A DNA stretch of 28,985 bases from Apostichopus californicus (Eukaryota > Echinodermata > Holothuroidea > Aspidochirotida > Stichopodidae). The notes beneath the pieces were generated by a model. The model worked only from the letters and a program-made list of their open reading frames with translations, did not search any database and was not told the DNA's origin. A program made the translations under genes and the position numbers. This document shows positions 27,437 through 28,985 of this stretch, one piece after another; the first letter of the stretch is position 1; the number at the start of each line of letters is the position of its first letter. Location: NCBI GenBank assembly GCA_020650975.1, contig JAIPMN010005608.1, positions 1 through 28,985 on the forward strand, read 5' to 3'.

Positions 27437-27790
27437 GACTCATTTTCATTTTAACAAAGTTGAAATAAAAAAAAAAAGGGTTTCTACCGGAGCCAAAAAT
27501 CTTCCCTGGATCGCCCGTGTTCTGGTGAAAATAAGATAATAACAAGAATTTGTTTTCCGAGAAAAATGAGAGTTTTGAAAGGGAAGGCAGAATACTACCG
27601 TATGTAGAGGAAGAAACCCAGGTTCTATTGCCAGGACCATGCTGGACAATGGTCTCATTTTAACAATTGAAATAAATAAATAATAACTGAAGTAAAACAG
27701 ATCGCTATGTCAGAAGCCAAAACCTTCTTTGAATTGCATGTTTTTGTGAAGATTAGATATTAACAAGAATTTTTTTTCCAAGAAAAAGCA
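27437..27790. repeat. Diverged tandem duplication
   Basis: Copy 1 (about 27437-27570) and copy 2 (about 27648-27790) share, in order, CTCATTTTAACAA..GTTGAAATAAA or close variants, a GAGCCAAAAATCTTC/GAAGCCAAAACCTTC block, a GTGAAAATAAGATAATAAC/GTGAAGATTAGATATTAAC block with CAAGAATTT, and TTTTCC.AGAAAAA. Identity is moderate, with many substitutions, and the spacing is about 210 bp. Confidence 0.65.
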
Positions 27791-28035
27791 ATCAAAGTCT
27801 ATGTTTATGTCGATGTGTTCAACAAATTTCACCAACAGTATACAGTAGTTAATCCAGGATATTGTACACGTACGTTAACACCACTTTCGGTTCTTGAGAA
27901 ATATGTTACCGTACCCGAGCTGAAACATTGTGTTTGTTCATGAAATTGACTGGACTACCTATTCTAGTGCACTGATCAGAAGCAATGTCATGGTCTCAGC
28001 GGAAAAACATTTCAGACTTTTATGGTCAATTAAAG

Positions 28036-28075
28036 TTATTGTATTCATTATAAATTTATTGTATTCATTATAAAT
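28036..28075. repeat. 20-bp direct tandem repeat, two copies
   Basis: TTATTGTATTCATTATAAAT occurs twice in perfect tandem (28036-28055 and 28056-28075) and the next five bases begin a third unit. Perfect identity suggests a recent slippage or duplication. Confidence 0.95.
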
Positions 28076-28253
28076 TTATTTATCTGTTTATCTTCTTTTT
28101 TTGCTTTTTTTGTTGTTGTCGGTTTTGATTAGTAAAAGGCAGAGTCAATGCCTTCCTCCCTGATTCATCAAAGAGATGTTATCCTTTTTGTAAAATAAAT
28201 TCTACTATACTCCTCACTTTGACCTAGGAAGTGAATATTCACACTTAACACAG

Positions 28254-28393
28254 ACCATACATATATCATTGTGGTTGGGCAAGCTCTAATGTTACATGAT
28301 CAGCTCGAGAATCTTGTTAAACAACACAACTTCTCTCGTCACATGAGAGCTGACGCTGCCCAGCTAAGACGAGTGATTTTCACAGTAATATGA
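28254..28393 (+). CDS. Candidate plus-strand terminal exon
   Basis: After an acceptor CACTTAACACAG, 45 codons are open in phase 1: HTYIIVVGQALMLHDQLENL, VKQHNFSRHMRADAAQLRRV and IFTVI, then TGA at 28391-28393. The segment from ALMLHD to QLRR looks like an amphipathic helix with typical coding bias. AATAAA occurs near 28524, about 130 bases after the stop, which fits a last exon. The acceptor is only fair and no upstream partner was found. Confidence 0.42.
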
Positions 28394-28985
28394 AACGATG
28401 CCCATTTCTTTTCTTTTTTCTTCTTTTTTAATTTTATGACTTTTAGGCTGTGCAGAGTGGTCGTTATGCACAGTTGAAAGTTACTGCACAATATACAAAC
28501 TGTATAAACATGAAACAAATTTTAAATAAACAACAGGGAGAGTGAATCAGTGCAGTGCTTAGAAAGTGAAAACTCCCTAAACAACTTGTAGAGGGCGCTA
28601 TGCAACTACTGTCTGTATAACATGTGCAACTGAGAGAGATTTGTGCAACTGTTCACAGATGTCTGTGGGGACTTTATTATTAGAACAACTGCATCCCTTA
28701 GAGTTTTTCATTAAAGATACATTTTTGTGTCCCTTGCCAATTTATTACCATTTCCTTAAAAGAAGACAGAAATATAATTACAACAATATCAAATTTCAAA
28801 TAATTAATCACTACCCCCATGCATTCACTGCGAAAGGAGAGAGAGAGAGAGATAGATATGTTTTCAAATAAAGGTGATAATTATGAACTGAAGAAATGTT
28901 AAAGTCACAAATCTTTATCCTTTTGATCCACTCTCTGTCGAGATGACTGGGACGATTATTTCTCACCATGAATAAAACAAGAAGT
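28394..28985. other. Right edge: proposed 3' UTR and flank
   Basis: The stretch has a pyrimidine tract at about 28405-28430, AATAAA near 28524 and a GA microsatellite at about 28837-28853. The 76-codon plus frame at 28641-28871 ends in the microsatellite and looks like chance. Nothing else seen. Confidence 0.4.

Larger units (their letters stand above)
26405..28253. other. Repeat-bearing stretch
   Basis: No convincing exon. A CpG-richer patch at about 26950-27115 ends in an inverted repeat (TTCTCGAC 27101-27108 with GTCGAGAA 27130-27137) flanking TATATATAAG, which could be a promoter. A diverged tandem duplication lies at 27437-27790 and a 20-bp direct repeat at 28036-28075. Confidence 0.4.

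Overview
The window looks like nuclear DNA from an animal with intron-rich genes, most likely a marine invertebrate. An echinoderm is my best guess, from the style of the repeats rather than from any recognised gene. It is AT-rich, no open frame exceeds about 122 codons, and there are no bacterial operons, rRNA, tRNA or CRISPR arrays. The coding models below come from manual reading of splice signals, open frames and agreement of intron phase between neighbouring exons. I could not name any of the proteins, so products are described and not assigned.

Layout. Bases 1-224 are a 23-bp minisatellite. From about 9.5 kb down to 2.4 kb the minus strand carries a small gene (gene L) with a candidate ATG exon at 9455-9469, three well-supported exons (9074-9134, 4502-4618, 2682-2839) and a possible last exon at 2390-2425; the three main exons agree in phase. 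From 8.26 to 12.32 kb the plus strand carries gene P, with exons at 8263-8386, 10179-10325, 10789-10842, 10930-10972 and 11918-12031 and a terminal exon 12196-12317. The first four agree perfectly in phase; the last junction is unresolved. Genes L and P interleave on opposite strands. From 12.3 to 16.9 kb there are repeats and AT-rich DNA but little convincing coding sequence. From 16.9 to 26.4 kb many minus-strand exons have good splice sites and protein-like frames (notably 17388-17496, 17854-17992, 21199-21262, 21344-21490, 21964-22026, 26338-26404). They may be parts of one or more large genes, but phase gaps show that exons are missing from my model. Weaker plus-strand exon candidates lie at 18.6-19.0, 22.1, 23.6, 24.1, 24.6-24.8 and 28.25-28.4 kb.

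Mobile and structured elements are the most distinctive content. A type I hammerhead ribozyme fold with an 11-position stem I (one mismatch) lies on the minus strand at 20575-20630, inside an inverted repeat whose other arm holds a decayed copy. A second, unrelated hammerhead-like motif of Penelope-like-element type lies on the minus strand at 24984-25028. There is a near-perfect fold-back MITE (11068-11310, 59-bp arms with one mismatch), an inverted pair of a ~360-bp terminal-inverted-repeat element (4906-5271 and 19526-19884), a SINE-like tail near 3.78 kb, and several diverged tandem duplications of 130-230 bp.

Confidence is high for the repeats, good for the first hammerhead and for the phase-consistent exon chains of genes L and P, and modest to low for isolated exon candidates. 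RNA-seq mapping and a protein search would settle nearly all of the coding calls.
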